64,000 nt of DNA. It comes from Planobispora longispora (GTDB lineage: Bacteria > Actinomycetota > Actinomycetes > Streptosporangiales > Streptosporangiaceae). Numbering within the stretch: position 1 is the stretch's first letter; each line of letters opens with the position of its first letter. The position numbers and the translations under genes are program-made. Location: assembly GCF_016863135.1 (NCBI RefSeq), contig NZ_BOOH01000010.1, forward strand, positions 30,491 to 94,490, written 5' to 3'. Under the pieces are notes generated by a model, which saw only the letters and a list, made by a program, of their open reading frames with translations, searched no databases and was not told the DNA's origin. Positions 8,901-17,720 of this stretch are shown here, piece after piece.

Positions 8901-10153
8901 TCGACCGGATCAAGGTGATCTATCCGGAGCTGCTGAGCGAGCCGGCCCCCATGCAGGTCCTGGTCTGGGCCGGTGAGACCATGCGCGGCGGTTACCTCGA
9001 CGAGGACGGCGACTTCCGATTCAAGCGGGTCACCACCAGGAAGCTGGTGGTGCAGTTCCTGCCCGCCCCCAGCCAGAAGGTCCACATCGCCGACATGCGG
9101 ATCCCCGGTGTGGATCACGTCCGGCTGCCCGGCAACTTCCCGGTGCGCACGATGTGCGGGGTCGGCCCCGCGCTCATCGTCAACGGCGAGCAGGTGCCGA
9201 CCAGGATCGTGGGAGGCACCCTCGGCGACATCCTGACCGGGCGCCCGCTCACCTTCCGCAGCTGCAAGAAGTGGGGCATCGAGGAGGGGGAGAACACGTT
9301 CGCGGTCTCCCGTCACGACGCCTACCGCATCACCTCCCTGCTGATCAGGGGGAAGGCCGCCGAGCAGGCCGTCCCGCCGCGGGCCCGCCAGGTCGCGGTC
9401 ACCGGCTGGGAGCCGGGCAGGCGCAAGTTCGTCCCCGAGCCCGGAGAGCGCTCCTACCTGGTCGTCAACGAGAACTTCAACATCGGCTGGGAGGCCACCG
9501 CGGGCGGCGCCCGGCTGGAGGCGGTCCGGCTCGACGGCTGGCGTCAGGCGTGGATCGTGCCGGAGGACGTCACCGACGTGGTCGTCGCGGGCTACGCGCC
9601 GGAACCCTGGTACCGCGCCGCGATCGTGGGGGGCTGGGTGCTCATCCTGCTCGTGGCGCTGATCGCCTGGCGCTCGAAGCGCTGGGGGAGGTTCAAGTAC
9701 TGCCCCGAGGCGGAACCGGCCGTCCTGCCCCGCCGGCTGGTCACGGCGGCGGCGCCGGTCGTCGGCGTGTGGGTCGGCGGGCTGTTCGGCCTCATCGTCG
9801 TGGTGGCCTGCTACGCGCTGATCCGGAGCATGCGCGCGGCGGCCCGCCGCAACCCCGATCTCCCGGCCTCCTTCCGCCGCTGGGCGGTCCTGCTGTACTC
9901 GCCCGCCCTGGCGGGGGTCTCCATGGCCCTGGCGGGAGTCGCGGTGGGCCTGGGCCACCACTTCGCGGGCACCGAGCAGGACGTGCTGGCCGACCCGCTG
10001 CGCGACGTCGTCGGCCAGCTGCTCTGCCTGCCGGTGCTGGGCCGGTTGCTGGTCGCGCTGCACGACGGCCCCGAGATCGACCGGCTCGCGGCACAGACCA
10101 GGGTGGCCGAGATCGAGGCCGCCCGCCCGCTCGCCGAACTCGTGGGGCGCTAG
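5954..10153 (+). CDS. aftD: AftD-type alpha-(1->3)-arabinofuranosyltransferase
   Basis: 1399 residues, nearly the length of M. tuberculosis AftD (about 1400). The N-terminal GT-C membrane domain (about 1-450, DUF3367 type) carries DMPVNPVGFLARSLSLWD and IQNQAYGYLFPMGPFYVLG, the conserved first periplasmic loop thought to hold the catalytic acidic residue. Two carbohydrate-binding F5/8C-like modules follow (about 705-840, with ALDGDSRTSWRSD; about 935-1050, with AFDGDPKTIWYAG). Three C-terminal helices lie at about 1219-1340. The family uses decaprenylphosphoryl-arabinofuranose to branch arabinan on the outer membrane face. A full-length copy outside the mycolic-acid bacteria implies a different arabinan or related glycan; donor and acceptor are inferred. 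GTG start; the next gene is translationally coupled. Confidence 0.85.
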   Translation: MISVDHAGQIVDRAGRTPSRLQDRLRVFAGCLVLFAISLFTASEKIIAETKLDMPVNPVGFLARSLSLWDGAHFGHIQNQAYGYLFPMGPFYVLGVEIGLPPWVVQRLWMGLVLSVAFVGMVVLARALGVGTHNTRLLGAMAYALAPHAQALIGVNSSEFLPSAVLPWMLLPLVYGVRERMNPRRAAALSALAFVLCGGINATAELAVLVVPLLYLLTRRKGPRRRRLLGWWLGFTAAVSVWWMVPLLIMGKYIFSFMPYTENAAATTGVTSLTNTLRGAANWVGFLPIDGLPWWPAAYEHSVQPWLVIASALVAGLGLVGLLRREMPERTFLIVLLLAGTAIMVTGHVSVIANPFAAEFRELFDGPLAVFRNIHKFDALIRLPVCLGLAYLPAVVIPRLRVPIALTTSGLLLVTFAPIGTVGLAARGAYQEIPGYWKEAAAWLNANTGEQTVLAAPGSRWGEYLWGRPMDEPMQPLLNVRWAGRTIVPWGSAGVTRLLDAVDERFATGQGSTGLAQVLARIGVRYVLVRNDLDKYSIRGAWPPRVHEAINESPGLRLVKTFGPVVGDPYTVNTSTWFNQPYMALEVWEVEGAAEAASTIPAGEPLRVTGGPEALLAMADLGLLRDDRPILLGDDGAAAEVPAEDTVVTDTLRRREVAFSELRFASSPTLTATEEYRRPAAVHDLLDPGWSKYLSVAKLKGVASVTASSSASDITALPDGRDPAHHPFAALDGDSRTSWRSDGWSGAVGEWIEVKFTSKITMPHLAVAFSQFLGPAVTEVEVETAAGKLRHPVANVSTAQLIPVPAGATDRLRLSVTKVAWRPKSTLGTRVGITELAVPGLLAARTVAVPTPAVKGGGIPAYLLTGGAGSAPGCMQGSFVWTCSSQLGIGGEEPYGFNRTITSPGAAERVAEGQAILSDPGTANHSTTFPGIYPHVTASSTLIDHAATLGRAAFDGDPKTIWYAGALDAKPTLTIDFGRKTSLDRIKVIYPELLSEPAPMQVLVWAGETMRGGYLDEDGDFRFKRVTTRKLVVQFLPAPSQKVHIADMRIPGVDHVRLPGNFPVRTMCGVGPALIVNGEQVPTRIVGGTLGDILTGRPLTFRSCKKWGIEEGENTFAVSRHDAYRITSLLIRGKAAEQAVPPRARQVAVTGWEPGRRKFVPEPGERSYLVVNENFNIGWEATAGGARLEAVRLDGWRQAWIVPEDVTDVVVAGYAPEPWYRAAIVGGWVLILLVALIAWRSKRWGRFKYCPEAEPAVLPRRLVTAAAPVVGVWVGGLFGLIVVVACYALIRSMRAAARRNPDLPASFRRWAVLLYSPALAGVSMALAGVAVGLGHHFAGTEQDVLADPLRDVVGQLLCLPVLGRLLVALHDGPEIDRLAAQTRVAEIEAARPLAELVGR

Positions 10154-10161
10154 GAGGAGTA

Positions 10162-11988
10162 ATGATCGAGACCGTGCGAACGTCTCCGTCCCCCGTGCGG
10201 AGGGCGGTCAACCCGCTCCGCCACAGGATCGTGGTCACGGGCCTGGTCCTCGTCCTGCTCCAGGCCGCCTGGCTGGTGTTCGTGGTCGGCGGCTCCTTCT
10301 TCAAGGAGGACGACTTCCAGCTGATCGTGCGCGTCACCGATCCGGAGATGGGCTGGGACGGGCTGCTGGAGCCGGTCGGCGGCAGGTTCGTCCCCGGCGT
10401 CCTGGCCGTGGTCTGGGCGGCGGCGTGGCTGGACGTCTACGGCTGGGGCCTGGTCACGGCGATCGTGGTGACCGTCCAGGCGCTGGCCTCGGTCGCCGTG
10501 CTCCGCATGCTGGTCGTGGCCTTCGGGGAGCGGAAGGCGATCCTCGCCCCGTTCGCGCTCTACCTGTTCTGGCCGCTGGCGGTGCCCTCGCTCGCCTGGT
10601 GGTCGGCCGCGCTGCCGGTCGCCGGCCTCCACCTGGCGCTGGCCATGGCGGTCTCCTCCTACCTGCTGCGGGTGCGCCGGGGCAGGCGGGCGGCGACCGG
10701 GGTCGTCGTCTGGACGCTCGTCGGCTCGTGCTTCAGCGCGGCGGCGCTTCTGATCCCGGTGCTCCTGCTCGCGGTGCACGCCGTGTTCCTGCTCGGCGGA
10801 CGCGGCGCCGTACGGCGGGTGCTGCGCGGCTCCCCGGTCCTGTGGACCCTGTACGGCACGCTGACGGCGGCGCTCGGCGCGGTCCACCTGGCCGCGCGGA
10901 TCGCGGGCCAGGACGTGACGCCGCCGGCGCCGGGTGACGCGGCGGGCTTCGTCGTGCGGCTGCTGGGAGAGACCACGGCCACCGCGCTGGTGGGCGGACC
11001 GTTCCAGTGGTATCTCCCGCGCCCGGACCACGGGCTGGCCCTGCCGGACCCTCCCGTCACCGTCACCGCCTGGATCGTGATCGTCGTGGTGGTGTGGGCC
11101 TCGTCGCGGGTGCGCGGCGTGCGCGGGGCCGCCCCCGCCTGGGGGATCCTCCTGGGATACGTGCTGCTGTCGGCGCTCCTTCCGGCCCTGCTGTGGACGG
11201 TCGGAGCGGCCGGGCCGTTCGCCGGGGCGGAGACCCGCCTGGTGGCGGACGCCACCCCGGTGGCGGCGTTCAGTCTGGCGGCGGCGTTCCTCCCGCTGGT
11301 GGGGGAGCGGGACAGGGAGGGCGGCCGGCCGGTGGGCAGGGTGCTCAGGGTCGGCGGGACGGTGCTCGTCGCCGCGGTGGTCGCCGCCTCCCTGTGGTCG
11401 GGCGCGGCGCTGCGCGCCCGGATCGACAGCGAGCCCGTCCGCGACTATCTCGCCACCGCCGCGGGAGAACTGGCGCGCACCCCGTCCAGCACCCAGATCT
11501 ACGACACGACGGTGCCCCGGGAGCTCATGTCCAGCTGGTTCGGGGACGACCGGCTGACGTCCCGGGTCCTGGCCCCCCTCGCACCGGTGGACCTGCGGGG
11601 GGTGCTGCGCGAGCCGGTGCCGTCGTCGGCGCCGCTCATCTTCGACGAGACCGGGCGGCTGCGGCCGATGGGCGTCTTCCCCGTCTCCGTGGCCCGCGCG
11701 CCCGGCGGATGCTGGCCGCTGCTCGGCAACCGGGTGGACATCCCCCTGGACCAGGACCTTCCGCGCAGGACCTACACCGTCGCGCTGTCCTACACCGCCA
11801 CCAGCCAGGCGCTGGCCGTCTTCTCCTACGGCGGCGAGCAGGTGCGGCTGAGCCTGCGGCCGGGCCCCCAGGCGGTCTACCTCCAGATCACCGGGGGCGG
11901 GTCCGCCATGCGGATCAGCCAGATCACCTCAGGCACGGGCCTGTGCGTCAGCGGACTCAGCGTGGGAGCCGCCGTCGTGCGGCGCTGA
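10162..11988 (+). CDS. Polytopic membrane protein coupled to aftD
   Basis: 608 residues from ATG 10162. The AGGAGG at 10152-10157 overlaps the aftD stop, so the pair is probably translationally coupled. About ten membrane segments (first near residues 25-45) are followed by a soluble extracytoplasmic domain (about 430-608) with a beta-rich end (TYTVALSYTATSQALAVFSYGGEQVRLSL). The first periplasmic loop holds FKEDDFQLIVRV, an acidic pair where GT-C enzymes keep their catalytic residue, so a polyprenyl-sugar transferase is likely though unproven. Its last 60 bases overlap tail-to-tail with the converging acyltransferase gene. Confidence 0.65.
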   Translation: MIETVRTSPSPVRRAVNPLRHRIVVTGLVLVLLQAAWLVFVVGGSFFKEDDFQLIVRVTDPEMGWDGLLEPVGGRFVPGVLAVVWAAAWLDVYGWGLVTAIVVTVQALASVAVLRMLVVAFGERKAILAPFALYLFWPLAVPSLAWWSAALPVAGLHLALAMAVSSYLLRVRRGRRAATGVVVWTLVGSCFSAAALLIPVLLLAVHAVFLLGGRGAVRRVLRGSPVLWTLYGTLTAALGAVHLAARIAGQDVTPPAPGDAAGFVVRLLGETTATALVGGPFQWYLPRPDHGLALPDPPVTVTAWIVIVVVVWASSRVRGVRGAAPAWGILLGYVLLSALLPALLWTVGAAGPFAGAETRLVADATPVAAFSLAAAFLPLVGERDREGGRPVGRVLRVGGTVLVAAVVAASLWSGAALRARIDSEPVRDYLATAAGELARTPSSTQIYDTTVPRELMSSWFGDDRLTSRVLAPLAPVDLRGVLREPVPSSAPLIFDETGRLRPMGVFPVSVARAPGGCWPLLGNRVDIPLDQDLPRRTYTVALSYTATSQALAVFSYGGEQVRLSLRPGPQAVYLQITGGGSAMRISQITSGTGLCVSGLSVGAAVVRR

Positions 11989-14613
11989 CGACGCTGACGG
12001 CGCTGATCGCGTCACCGTCCGGCCGAGGTAGCGCCCCAGGTTGTGGAAGGGGTTCTCGACCAGGTGGTAGGTGAGGGCGGCGAGCACCAGCGTGCCCACC
12101 GCCGAGATGCCCAGGACCTCCCAGAACTCGCCGCCGATGAACAGGTCGTTGCCGACCGCCCAGTAGTAGCCGTAGATCACCACGAACTGCCAGAGGAAGA
12201 CCCCGTAGGAGATCTTGCCGACGTACCGCATGATCGGGCTGCCGAAGAACAGGTTGGCCAGTCCGCCGGCACGCGGGGCGAACGCCGAGGGCGCCACGAG
12301 CAGCAGGCCCACGACCGCCCAGAGAATCGCCTTGATCATGCCTTCGTGGGCCGGCAGGGCGCCCAGGTGCAGCGGGCCGGTGAACGAGGTGCTGGCCGCC
12401 GCGTAGGTGAGCAGCGCCAGCGTCCACGACATCAGCGCGAAGCGGGGGATCGTGACGCAGAGGCGCGCGACCCGGCCCGACGGCTCGGCCTTGGCCCACG
12501 CCGCCAGCACCGCCAGCGCCATGCCCGGGGCGAACCACAGGTAGTAGCGCGGCAGGAGCATGTTGATCTCCGGCGGCATGCCCGGCTGGTGGGCCAGCAG
12601 GACCAGGCCGATCGAGATCGCGATCAGTACGGCCAGCCCGCCCAGCAGCCTGACCGCCCGGGCGCCGGGACCGCCGCCGCCGAGCCGCGCGACCCGGGCC
12701 AGCACGGCGGCCAGCAGCGGCAGCGTGAGATAGAAGGCCACCTCGACGGAGAGCGACCACATCTGCTCCAGGCCCTTGCCCTCCCCCACCAGCCACCACG
12801 ACTCCACGTCGTAGATCTGCAGCAGGAGCAGCCACTTGGCCCAGAACCACTGCGAGTCGTTGTGCGCCTGGTTGAACAGCAGCAGCGCGATCACGGCGAC
12901 CAGCCAGTAGGCGGGCAGGAGCCGGAACCCGCGGCGCCACAGGTAGGCCTTGGCGCTGGGCGGGGCGGTCGAGGTGAGGGCGGCCGTGGCCCAGGGGCGG
13001 TACAGCAGCAGCCCGGAGAGCGTGAAGAAGATCGCCACGCCGACGTCGCCGCGCGACACCAGCCACGCGCCCCAGCCCTCCTCCATGCCGGTCTTGGAGC
13101 CGACGTGGAAGACGAGAACCGCGAAGGCCGCCAGCGCACGGATGCCGTCGAGCGCGTTCAGGTGGCCGGCGGCCTCCCGGGGCAGCGGCCCGGCGTGCCC
13201 GGCCGCGGTGCCGGACTGCGGCGCGCTCAGGACCGCGGGCACGTCGCGGTCCTCCGTCACGGGGCTCCGCGCCCCGCGGTCGTCCACGGCGGCGGGACGC
13301 GCGGGGCGCGGCGGGGCGGCGGGTCGTGAGACGGGCGGGACGGGGCGGGACGGGGCGGCCGCGGACGGAGCGCCGCGGGTGAAGCCGACGACCCGCATCC
13401 CGGCCGGGGCCAGCAGCGGCGGCTCGGGGGCGGTGCCGCTGTGGCCCAGGCGCGACAGCGGGAACTCCACGAGATACCAGGTCAGCGCCGACAGCACCAC
13501 GGTGAGCGCGAGGCTCAGCGGCAGCACGTACCACATGCCGCCGTTGAAGTACGGGGTCCCGGTCAGCCGGAAGACCGCCTCCATGGCCACGAACTGCCAC
13601 AGGAAGATCCCGTAGGAGATCTGGCCGAGGAAGCGCATCACGCCGCCGCCGAGGAACCTGCCGAACCGGTCCGGGTGGCCGCGGTGGAAGGCCGCCGGGG
13701 CCAGCAGCAGGAACGTGATGAGAGCGTGCAGGAAGAGCTTGGCCTCCTCCTGGAACAGGCCCGTGAAGGGGTCGCCGAACCGGCCGGTGATCGGGGTCAT
13801 CAGGATGGCGAAGGCGAGCCCCGCCGTGAGCAGGAAGGTCCCGGTGGCCGCGGCCACCGACGAGCGCAGCGCGTGGATCCGCCGCGCCCCCTCGCTCTCG
13901 CCCTGGCCCCACACCAGCAGGACGGCCAGGGCCATGCCGATGGCGAAGAAGACCAGGTAGTGGGGGAGCATGAAGCTGAGCCAGAAGATCCGCTCGGGGT
14001 AGTGCAGGAAGATCACGAAGATGAACGAGACGGCGCCCATGACCCCGATCCCGACGAGCGCGCGCCGCGCCCGCCCGTCGATCGAGCCGCCCCGGCGGGC
14101 GTACCGCTCCAGCAGCCACGCGAAGACCGGCAGCAGGACGTAGAAGGCGGCCTCGACCGCGAGGCTCCACATCTGGCCGAGGGCGGTCGGGCCGAGCCCT
14201 CCGTTGGGCCAGGAGGCCCCCGGGTCGTAGATGTGCACGAGCAGGAGCATCTCCGCCCACTCGACCAGGGAGTATCCCCCCGGCTCCGCCAGGTTCGTCA
14301 TCGCGATGACGACGACGATCCAGTAGGCGGGCAGGATGCGCAGCGCCCGGCGCCAGAAGTAGCTCCGGACCGACGGGGGCCGGGAACCGGTCAGGATGCG
14401 CCTGGCCCACGGCCGGAAGAGCAGCAGGCCGGAGAGGGCGAAGAAGATCGAGACCGCCAGATCCCACCGGGCCAGCGCGCCGCCGACGACGCCGCCGTCA
14501 TGGACGAAGCTGGTCATGACGGCCGCGTGGAAGACCAGGATCATTAGCGCCGCCACCGCCCGCAGGCCGGTGAGGGTGTCGATTCTCTCCTCGAGAGGCG
14601 CTGCCGTACGCAT
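11929..14613 (-). CDS. Tandem double acyltransferase-3 (OafA-like) membrane protein
   Basis: 894 residues, about twice the usual 350-450 for acyltransferase family 3. Two complete domains are fused. The first (about 8-395) has the R-x10-H motif at R18/H29 in GLRAVAALMILVFH and IFFALSGLLLFRPW. The second (about 485-865) has R492/H503 in GIRALAAFAVLVFH and IFFTLSGLLLYRPW. A Pro/Ala-rich linker of about 90 residues joins them. Such enzymes move acyl groups from the cytoplasm to extracytoplasmic sugars. The start is ATG 14613 with GGAGG 10 bases upstream. Mycobacterial Rv0228, in the equivalent locus, is a single-domain acyltransferase. A third copy lies immediately upstream. Confidence 0.9.
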   Translation of the reverse strand: MRTAAPLEERIDTLTGLRAVAALMILVFHAAVMTSFVHDGGVVGGALARWDLAVSIFFALSGLLLFRPWARRILTGSRPPSVRSYFWRRALRILPAYWIVVVIAMTNLAEPGGYSLVEWAEMLLLVHIYDPGASWPNGGLGPTALGQMWSLAVEAAFYVLLPVFAWLLERYARRGGSIDGRARRALVGIGVMGAVSFIFVIFLHYPERIFWLSFMLPHYLVFFAIGMALAVLLVWGQGESEGARRIHALRSSVAAATGTFLLTAGLAFAILMTPITGRFGDPFTGLFQEEAKLFLHALITFLLLAPAAFHRGHPDRFGRFLGGGVMRFLGQISYGIFLWQFVAMEAVFRLTGTPYFNGGMWYVLPLSLALTVVLSALTWYLVEFPLSRLGHSGTAPEPPLLAPAGMRVVGFTRGAPSAAAPSRPVPPVSRPAAPPRPARPAAVDDRGARSPVTEDRDVPAVLSAPQSGTAAGHAGPLPREAAGHLNALDGIRALAAFAVLVFHVGSKTGMEEGWGAWLVSRGDVGVAIFFTLSGLLLYRPWATAALTSTAPPSAKAYLWRRGFRLLPAYWLVAVIALLLFNQAHNDSQWFWAKWLLLLQIYDVESWWLVGEGKGLEQMWSLSVEVAFYLTLPLLAAVLARVARLGGGGPGARAVRLLGGLAVLIAISIGLVLLAHQPGMPPEINMLLPRYYLWFAPGMALAVLAAWAKAEPSGRVARLCVTIPRFALMSWTLALLTYAAASTSFTGPLHLGALPAHEGMIKAILWAVVGLLLVAPSAFAPRAGGLANLFFGSPIMRYVGKISYGVFLWQFVVIYGYYWAVGNDLFIGGEFWEVLGISAVGTLVLAALTYHLVENPFHNLGRYLGRTVTRSAPSASSAPHDGGSHAESADAQARA

Positions 14614-14638
14614 GGGAAAGATGCCTCCGGGGCCGGGA

Positions 14639-15901
14639 TCAGTCGGTGGCGCGCTGCGACCGGCGCCGTTCGAGACGCTTGCCGAGCGCGCGGGCCGGTT
14701 GTTCGACGAGGTGGTAGGTGATCCAGGACAGGACCAGGGAGGCCGCCAGCACGGCGCCGAACACCGGCAGGAAGGCCATGTCGAGCTTGGGCCGTCCGGT
14801 CACGTCGTAGAAGACCCAGATGAGCAGGATCTGCCAGGCGAACAGGCCGTAGGACAGGTTGGCCAGCCAGCGCATGACGGGATTGCCGAGCGCGACGTTC
14901 ACCCAGGTCCGGGTGGCGGGCTGCATGGCCACCGGCGCGACGATGAGGAAGGTCATCACCGCGTACGCCGCCAGCCGGAAGGCGGTGTGGCCGAGCTCGG
15001 GCACCGGGCTCACCGGGACCTTGGGGCCGCCGAGCGTGGTGGCCGCCAGGCCGAACGCCAGCACGGCCAGGGTGAAGCACGTGCCGGTGTGGTAGGCCAT
15101 GTCGGCGCACCAGGCCCGGATCCGCAGGGCCGCCGGGGTCTCGGCGCGGGCCCAGACCGTCAGGACGCAGATCGCCATGCCGACGGCGAACCACGGGAAG
15201 AAGCGGGGCAGCCACCACTCCATCCGCATGGTGTAGACGGGGTGGTGGACGGCGAACAGGTAGCCGAACGAGGCGAGCGAGAGCACACCCAGGGCGATGA
15301 GCAGCCGGATCGCCCGCGTGTCGGGGCGGGCCGTCCCCCCGGACTCCCCGGCCCTGGCCACCCGGCTCAGGGCCGCGGCGAGGAACGGCAGAAGCAGGTA
15401 GAAGCTGACGTCGACGGAGAGGGTCCACATCTGCTGCAGCCCGATCGGGCCGAGCTGGATCACCGGCCACCAGGGGTCGGGATCGAAGACGTGGATGAGC
15501 AGGGCGACCTCGATCCAGTCCCAGGGCGTGTGCAGGCGGTCGAGGTTGTACAGGAGCAGGCTGACCGCGGCCACCAGCCAGTACAGCGGGAAGATGCGCA
15601 GCACCCGGCGGATCGTGTAGATCTTCGCGCTGGGGTGGGGGGCGGCGATCAGCAGGCTCTTCACCCAGGGCCGGTAGAGCAGCAGTCCCGAGATCGCGAA
15701 GAACACCGCCACCCGGGCCTCGCCCCGGGACAGCACCCAGGCGAGCGGGCCTTCACCGTAGTGCAGGCCGACGACGCCGGCGACGTGGAACACCAGCACG
15801 GCCAGGGCGGCCAGCGCGCGCAGCCCGTCGACGCCGTCCAGCCGGGAGGCGGAGGGGGGCGCGGCCGGGGGCGTCGCGCCGGCATGCGATTCGACCTGCA
15901 T
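14639..15901 (-). CDS. Acyltransferase family 3 membrane protein
   Basis: 420 residues with about ten membrane helices. The R-x10-H motif is in GLRALAALAVLVFHVAG near residues 28-39, followed by VAVFFAISGLLLYRPW and SVDVSFYLLLPFLAAAL. It is closely similar to both halves of the downstream 894-residue protein, so the three domains probably arose by local duplication. It ends 25 bases before the next start, suggesting one transcript from a promoter near 15930-15970, divergent from the DUF3068 gene. Likely role is O-acylation of an envelope glycan or glycolipid. Confidence 0.9.
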   Translation of the reverse strand: MQVESHAGATPPAAPPSASRLDGVDGLRALAALAVLVFHVAGVVGLHYGEGPLAWVLSRGEARVAVFFAISGLLLYRPWVKSLLIAAPHPSAKIYTIRRVLRIFPLYWLVAAVSLLLYNLDRLHTPWDWIEVALLIHVFDPDPWWPVIQLGPIGLQQMWTLSVDVSFYLLLPFLAAALSRVARAGESGGTARPDTRAIRLLIALGVLSLASFGYLFAVHHPVYTMRMEWWLPRFFPWFAVGMAICVLTVWARAETPAALRIRAWCADMAYHTGTCFTLAVLAFGLAATTLGGPKVPVSPVPELGHTAFRLAAYAVMTFLIVAPVAMQPATRTWVNVALGNPVMRWLANLSYGLFAWQILLIWVFYDVTGRPKLDMAFLPVFGAVLAASLVLSWITYHLVEQPARALGKRLERRRSQRATD

Positions 15902-15937
15902 GAGGCGTCCATGGGGGTCAGAGGGGGGAGGGTCGCA

Positions 15938-15957
15938 CTAGGTTATCTCTAACCTAG
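15938..15957. promoter_or_regulatory. Inverted repeat CTAGGTTA-TCTC-TAACCTAG
   Basis: A perfect 8-bp inverted repeat with a 4-base spacer lies in the divergent promoter region of the acyltransferase and DUF3068 genes. A related GGTTAC/GTAACC repeat lies upstream of the second DUF3068 gene (17731-17748). It is a candidate operator. Confidence 0.45.
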
Positions 15958-15968
15958 AATCCGTTCTA
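15955..15968. promoter_or_regulatory. Near-match KstR-like box TAGAATCCGTTCTA
   Basis: It differs from TnnAACnnGTTnnA at one core base (AAT for AAC) but has symmetric TAGAA/TTCTA ends. It lies 25 bases before the DUF3068 start codon and touches the neighbouring inverted repeat. Confidence 0.35.
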
Positions 15969-15993
15969 CTGTCCCTTTAGCTGTGGAGGCTCC

Positions 15994-16941
15994 ATGCGGC
16001 GTGCCGGCTTGGGGCTGCTCGGTCTGGGCGGCTTCCTGGCGGCACTGGCGCTGGCCGTGCCGCTCTACCTGCTGGGCGCTCTGGCATCCGCGCCGGAGGA
16101 TTTCTATTCGGTGACGAAACTGCGGGCGGAGGGCGCGACGGCGCTGGACCGCGCGAGCGGCCGGCTCCTGCGGGACCAGACGGTCGAGATGATCTCCACG
16201 ATCCGCGGGGACGTGAACGCGGCCATCAGCGGGGTCGCGGTGTGGGACAACTTCACCACCGTGCGGACCGAGGGCGGGCTGACGCTGAGCTACACCGAGC
16301 GGCGGGCGGCCTTCGACCGGAGGTCCGGCCGGATCGTGAACTGCTGCGGCGAGTACGTGGGCACCTCGTCCGCCGTCAAGCAGTCCGGCCTGGCCTACCG
16401 GTGGCCGTTCTTCGCCGGGCGCCGGGACTACCCCTTCTTCGACACCGTCACCGGGACGGCCCTTCCCATGGTCTTCCAGGGGGAGACCTGGATCGGGGAC
16501 GTGCGGGTCTACCGCTACGTCCAGCGGGTGCCGGAGACGCGGGCGGGCCCGGTCCCCGGCGGCGTGGTGCCGGCGGGGCTGTTCCGGCGGACCGCCGGAC
16601 GGCCGGATCGGGACGGCAACGTCCGCGCGTCCGTGTGGGCGTCGGTGGATCGCACGTACTGGGTGGAGCCCGTCACCGGGACGCCGGTGAAGATCGAGGA
16701 ACGGCAGCGGCAGTCGATCGTCGCCGAGGAGGACGGGGCGCGGCTGACCGCCCTGGAGGCCGACTTCGTGAGCCTGCCCGAGGAGGTCAACGCCCGCGTG
16801 GCCGAGGTGCGCCCGCGGGTGGGCATTCTGGAGATCATGAACAGTCGCCTTCCGTGGCTGGTGGCGGGGGCGGGGGCGGCGCTCGCCCTGACCGGCGGGC
16901 TGCTGTACCGCCGGGGAATGAAACGGGTTACATCTCTGTGA
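15994..16941 (+). CDS. DUF3068 (PorA-family-like) membrane-anchored protein 1
   Basis: 315 residues from ATG 15994 with GGAGG 6 bases upstream. An N-terminal helix (about 5-30) and a C-terminal helix (about 286-306) bracket a large extracytoplasmic domain. The family signature is visible: conserved Cys pair in GRIVNCCGEY, RWPFFAGRRDYPFFDTVTG, and YWVEPVTGTPVKIEERQ. DUF3068 proteins occur across actinobacteria; Rv0227c is the mycobacterial member in the same neighbourhood. The biochemical role is unknown. Its stop codon overlaps the next start (GTGA), so the two are coupled. Confidence 0.85.
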   Translation: MRRAGLGLLGLGGFLAALALAVPLYLLGALASAPEDFYSVTKLRAEGATALDRASGRLLRDQTVEMISTIRGDVNAAISGVAVWDNFTTVRTEGGLTLSYTERRAAFDRRSGRIVNCCGEYVGTSSAVKQSGLAYRWPFFAGRRDYPFFDTVTGTALPMVFQGETWIGDVRVYRYVQRVPETRAGPVPGGVVPAGLFRRTAGRPDRDGNVRASVWASVDRTYWVEPVTGTPVKIEERQRQSIVAEEDGARLTALEADFVSLPEEVNARVAEVRPRVGILEIMNSRLPWLVAGAGAALALTGGLLYRRGMKRVTSL

Positions 16942-17720
16942 CCGGGGAGTCATACGCTGCGCTCAACCATCTGAGGGAAGGGCGGCGGCAGGTGACCGTT
17001 CGAGCGTCTGGTGAGCTCCGCGATTTCTACGAGCGGCCGGAGACCCCGGTCTCCGCCGCCCAGGACCGTGCCGCCCGGCTGGTCGCGTTCCTGAGAGAGA
17101 TCACCGCCGCGTCGTCCGGTGAGCTGGTGATAGCCGACGTGGGCTGCGGCGACGGGGGGATCACCCGGATGGCCGCGGACGCGGCTCCGGGGCACCGGGT
17201 CATCGGCATGGACTGGGCGATGGCGCCGCTGGAGACGGCCCGGGCCAAGGGGCTGACGGTGATGCGGGGCACCGCGGCCCACCCCGGCCTCCCCCTGGCC
17301 TCGGCCAGCGTCGACGTGGTCGTCTTCTCCGAGGTGATCGAGCACCTGGTGGATCCCGACGCGGCGATCCTCGAACTCCACCGGGTCCTGCGCCCCGGCG
17401 GCCACCTCCTGCTGTCCACGCCCAACCTCGCGGCGTGGTTCAACCGGGGCATGCTCGCGCTGGGCCGGCAGCCGGTCTTCTCCGAGGTCAGCATGGCCCG
17501 GGTGTTCGGCAGGCCCGGCCAGTTCGTGGCCGGGCACCTGCGGCTGTTCACGCTGGGCGCGCTCAAGGAGTTCCTGGTGGCGTACGGCTTCGCGGATCTG
17601 CGGGTGCGCGGGGCCTGCTACCACGACGTGCCGGGCCCCCTGCGCCCGCTCGACCGGTTGTTCCGTTCCTGGCCCGCGGCCTCGGCGATCTTGACTGTTC
17701 ACGCGCGGAAGCCGCACTAG
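16938..17720 (+). CDS. SAM-dependent methyltransferase coupled to DUF3068
   Basis: 260 residues from GTG 16938, which overlaps the upstream stop by four bases. Motif I is VIADVGCGDGGITRMAADA (near residue 65), followed by GMDWA, VVVFSEVIEHLVDPDAA and VLRPGGHLLLSTPN, all typical of Methyltransf_11/UbiE-like enzymes. The C-terminal region (LGRQPVFSEVSMARVFG, HLRLFTLGALKEFL) resembles sugar or lipid methyltransferases. A later start at GTG 16992 is possible but has no better ribosome binding site. Coupling to DUF3068 suggests an envelope substrate. Confidence 0.85.
   Translation: MTGESYAALNHLREGRRQVTVRASGELRDFYERPETPVSAAQDRAARLVAFLREITAASSGELVIADVGCGDGGITRMAADAAPGHRVIGMDWAMAPLETARAKGLTVMRGTAAHPGLPLASASVDVVVFSEVIEHLVDPDAAILELHRVLRPGGHLLLSTPNLAAWFNRGMLALGRQPVFSEVSMARVFGRPGQFVAGHLRLFTLGALKEFLVAYGFADLRVRGACYHDVPGPLRPLDRLFRSWPAASAILTVHARKPH

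Noticed and set aside
5777..10063. 1428-residue open frame antisense to aftD
   Set aside because: Composition is Arg/Gly/Asp/Gln-rich low complexity with no motif, and it mirrors aftD, which has clear domains. It is a codon-bias shadow.
12043..15952. Several 200-500 residue plus-strand frames across the acyltransferase genes
   Set aside because: Rich in Gln/His/Asp/Gly and without domains, complementary to genuine acyltransferase coding.
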